DNA from: Paenilisteria portnoyi
Lineage (GTDB): Bacteria; Bacillota; Bacilli; Lactobacillales; Listeriaceae
Length of the DNA: 64,000 nucleotides
Assembly (NCBI RefSeq): GCF_014322795.1
Contig: NZ_JAASTT010000003.1
Span: 124,001-188,000, forward strand
Reading direction: 5' to 3'
Shown here: one piece after another, positions 62,025-64,000 of the stretch
How positions within the stretch are numbered: the first letter of the stretch is position 1
How the letters are laid out: each line of letters starts with the position of its first letter
Translations under genes and position numbers: made by a program
Notes under the pieces: model-generated
What the model was told of the DNA's origin: nothing
The model's input: only the letters and a program-made list of their open reading frames with translations
Database searches by the model: none

Positions 62025-63535
62025 GTCAATTAATCGATACGTTTCAGGTGCGACAGGACGCTCTCTGGACCGCTTTAGTCCAACATATTGAATTATCCTT
62101 CGTATCGCTATTTATCGCCGTATTCATCTCTGTACCGCTTGGAATCTATCTAACGAGCCACAAGCGTGCAGCAGAACCAATCATCCAAGTGACCGCTATT
62201 TTACAAACAATTCCATCACTTGCCTTGCTCGGTTTACTTATTCCACTAGTCGGAATTGGCACAGTACCAGCGATTATCGCGCTTGTTATCTATGCCTTAC
62301 TACCAATTTTGCGGAATACATATACTGGTATTAAAGAAATTGATCCAGTTTTGATGGAAGCCGCCGAAGCAATGGGAATGAACAAATGGAAAAAATTATA
62401 TAAAGTCCAATTACCGCTTGCGATGCCAGTTATTATGGCCGGAATCCGCACAGCGATGGTCTTAATCATTGGAACCGCGACACTCGCAGCCCTCATCGGA
62501 GCCGGCGGACTAGGGGATCTAATTTTACTCGGAATCGACCGCAACGATAACAGCTTAATCTTACTCGGAGCTATTCCAGCAGCCTTACTTGCTATCCTGT
62601 TCGACGTCATTTTGCGCTATATGGAAAAAGCGACGTTTAAACGGACCCTCATCACGATCACCGGCGCACTCGTTATTACCGCAAGCATCATCATCGTGCC
62701 TTACTTCACTGGGCCACAAAAAGAGCTTGTTATAGCGGGGAAACTTGGCTCTGAACCTGAAATCTTAATCAATATGTACAAACAACTCATCGAAAATGAC
62801 ACCGACCTCAGTGTCACCGTCAAGCCGAATCTCGGTAAAACCAGCTTCGTTTACAATGCCTTAAAATCAGGCGACGTCGATATTTATCCAGAGTTCACAG
62901 GAACCGTGTTAGAAACATTCCTCAAAGAACCAGCGAAAAATCACGATCCAGAAGCCGTGTATGAACAAGCACGCGATGGTTTGGCAAAAGAGGAAAATAT
63001 GGCATTCCTAAAACCGATGAAATACAACAATACGTATGCCGTCGCAGTTGCACCAGAATTTGCAAAAGCTTACAATCTGAAAACCATTTCCGATTTAAAA
63101 GCCGTGCAAAACTCCGTCAAAGCAGGATTCACGCTCGAATTTTCCGATCGCGACGACGGCTATAAAGGTCTGCAAAAACTATACGGCTTGAAATTCGACT
63201 CGCTAAAAACAATGGAGCCAAAACTACGCTATTCCGCTCTAAAAGCAGGCGATATCAATACATTGGACGCCTACTCCACAGACAGCGAAATCGCTCAATA
63301 CAAGCTCAAAGTATTAAAAGACGACAAACAATTATTCCCGCCATATCAAGGCGCACCACTCATGCTCAAATCAACATTGAAAAAATACCCAGAATTGAAA
63401 GCACCACTAGAGAAGCTAGCCGGCAAAATCACCGACCAAGAAATGAGTGAAATGAACTACGAAGTCAACGTGAAAGGCAAATCAGCAGAAGAAGTAGCCA
63501 AAAACTACCTCGAAAAAGAAGGTTTGTTAAACTAA
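62021..63535 (+). CDS. bilEB: Permease-substrate-binding fusion of the bile/osmolyte transporter
   Basis: 504 residues. The N-terminal permease (about 1-205, with EAA loop [22 protein letters not shown] near 110) and a further helix (about 212-230) are fused to an extracellular OpuAC-type binding domain (about 235-500; [30 protein letters not shown]). The length equals the 504-aa BilEB of L. monocytogenes, which excludes bile salts; close relatives take up betaine, carnitine or choline. Overlaps the ATPase gene by 4 bp. Substrate by homology only. Confidence 0.88.
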   Translation: MSQLIDTFQVRQDALWTALVQHIELSFVSLFIAVFISVPLGIYLTSHKRAAEPIIQVTAILQTIPSLALLGLLIPLVGIGTVPAIIALVIYALLPILRNTYTGIKEIDPVLMEAAEAMGMNKWKKLYKVQLPLAMPVIMAGIRTAMVLIIGTATLAALIGAGGLGDLILLGIDRNDNSLILLGAIPAALLAILFDVILRYMEKATFKRTLITITGALVITASIIIVPYFTGPQKELVIAGKLGSEPEILINMYKQLIENDTDLSVTVKPNLGKTSFVYNALKSGDVDIYPEFTGTVLETFLKEPAKNHDPEAVYEQARDGLAKEENMAFLKPMKYNNTYAVAVAPEFAKAYNLKTISDLKAVQNSVKAGFTLEFSDRDDGYKGLQKLYGLKFDSLKTMEPKLRYSALKAGDINTLDAYSTDSEIAQYKLKVLKDDKQLFPPYQGAPLMLKSTLKKYPELKAPLEKLAGKITDQEMSEMNYEVNVKGKSAEEVAKNYLEKEGLLN

Positions 63536-63587
63536 AAAAAGGAAGACGGAACGCCAGTCAAGATAAAAATCGCCCTACCCATATTTT

Positions 63588-63895
63588 GGGTAAGACGAAA
63601 ATGAAGATTTACACAAATCGAGCGAAAGCGTTTGTATTCAGGGGATTTGGTGGAAGCCGGAGAGCTGCGCATACTGGTGTATGTGATGACTGAAAGCAGG
63701 GAGAGGGTAGTTTCCTCGACCATGCAAGAAGTTAAGCGTAGCAAGTATTGCGTAGCTGAACCATAGAGATGTACCGCGTCCTTATTCTAAATATCCTGAA
63801 GGAACGCCTATTCGCGATGCTCATAGGCATATTGGGGCTGTAACTCATTTCATTTCGAACAGCCCCAACAATGCGAGCGCTTGTCGCCGATTTAT
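63588..63895 (-). repeat. Family-1 repeat, copy D, interrupted
   Basis: The minus-strand right half (63588-63690: outer arm, right stem, core) and the outer left arm (63869-63895) are separated by ~180 bp. That insert contains a complete family-2 element. The left stem partner of the CAGGGGATTTGGTGG arm is missing. Confidence 0.8.
63766..63868 (+). repeat. Family-2 element nested in copy D
   Basis: Begins AGATGTACCG like the sequence upstream of the 69-bp array (near 6597), contains TGCTCATAGGCATATTGGGG, and ends with the hairpin TTGGGGCTGT / ACAGCCCCAA around AACTCATTTCATTTCGA. The stem differs from the 6.8-kb hairpin by one compensating base pair. Confidence 0.85.
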
Positions 63896-63911
63896 TTGGG
63901 TTATGTGCCTA

Positions 63912-63998
63912 CTAAAATCCAGTTTCGACTGATGCATTTACAATATACATCAAATCATTCTTATCCGCTTTATCCGCTAGAAAAATCCCACTCGTCGT
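63912..63998 (-). CDS. C-terminal end of an unidentified protein, cut by the window edge
   Basis: The minus-strand frame is open from the right edge for 28 codons and ends SGIFLADKADKNDLMYIV...VETGF then TAG. Codon use looks genuine. Too little is visible for a family. Confidence 0.5.
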   Translation of the reverse strand, partial: TTSGIFLADKADKNDLMYIVNASVETGF

Positions 63999-64000
63999 CA

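Noticed and set aside
1-64000. tRNA, rRNA, prophage or complete insertion sequence
   Set aside because: No transposase, integrase or phage structural gene and no cloverleaf or rRNA-like sequence was seen in reading both strands.

Overview
The window looks like a chromosome segment of a low-GC Gram-positive bacterium of the family Listeriaceae, most likely a Listeria outside the L. monocytogenes group. The evidence is the gene content and order: a two-gene bile/osmolyte ABC transporter with a fused 504-aa permease and binding protein (bilE type), a deoR-deoC-LacI-nupC-drm-pdp nucleoside cluster, LPXTG and WxL-interacting surface proteins, and Bacillus/Listeria-type promoters and ribosome-binding sites. 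This is a family-level inference from sequence; no 16S rRNA gene or tRNA was seen.

Layout. 0-2.3 kb: the end of a GH3 glycosidase gene and its LacI regulator. 2.5-8.4 kb: surface and secreted proteins (WxL-interacting protein, duplicated-domain LPXTG protein, SdrD B-like secreted protein), with a type I toxin/antitoxin pair and a 69-bp tandem repeat between them. 8.9-14.9 kb: a frv-like PTS operon (EIIA, EIIBC, M42 peptidase, PatB/MalY-type lyase, PRD activator). 14.9-19.2 kb: a family 8 polysaccharide lyase and small membrane proteins. 19.7-31.1 kb: mostly housekeeping genes (DUF915 hydrolase, Asp/Glu racemase, rlmN, quinone oxidoreductase, Mga-like regulator, AEC and DHA2 transporters, CDF transporter, dbpA, mutT). 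31.2-37.9 kb: an AT-richer accessory block with a PemK-like toxin, an orphan antitoxin-like RNA, gene debris, an NgoPII-type restriction-modification pair and an LXG-EndoU type VII toxin operon with two small partners and a presumed immunity gene. 38-40.5 kb: a metallophosphoesterase lipoprotein, a nitroreductase with a Fur-type box, and a small protein that seems to lack a canonical start codon. 40.8-43.6 kb: a second AT-rich block with a secreted protein of unknown function, an ABC pair and a VanZ-like protein.

43.7-51.2 kb is one long sulfur-scavenging operon behind a SAM-I riboswitch. It corresponds to the Bacillus ytm/ytn (cmo-tcyJKLMN) system: FMN reductase, glutaredoxin-like protein, two flavin monooxygenases, an acetyltransferase and a cystine-type ABC transporter. 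51.2-53.1 kb: a MarR regulator and an MFS exporter with matching promoter/operator sequences. 53.2-60.1 kb: deoxyribonucleoside uptake and catabolism. 60.3-63.5 kb: a DUF1877 gene and the bilE-like transporter. The end of an unidentified minus-strand gene is cut by the right edge.

The most unusual signal is not a gene. At least three families of intergenic hairpin repeats are scattered through the window. Within each family the loop or flanking sequence is conserved, while the stem sequence differs from copy to copy yet still pairs with itself. This is the pattern expected of selection or copying that preserves structure rather than sequence. Two family-1 copies lie inside the sulfur operon, and a third is interrupted by a family-2 element.
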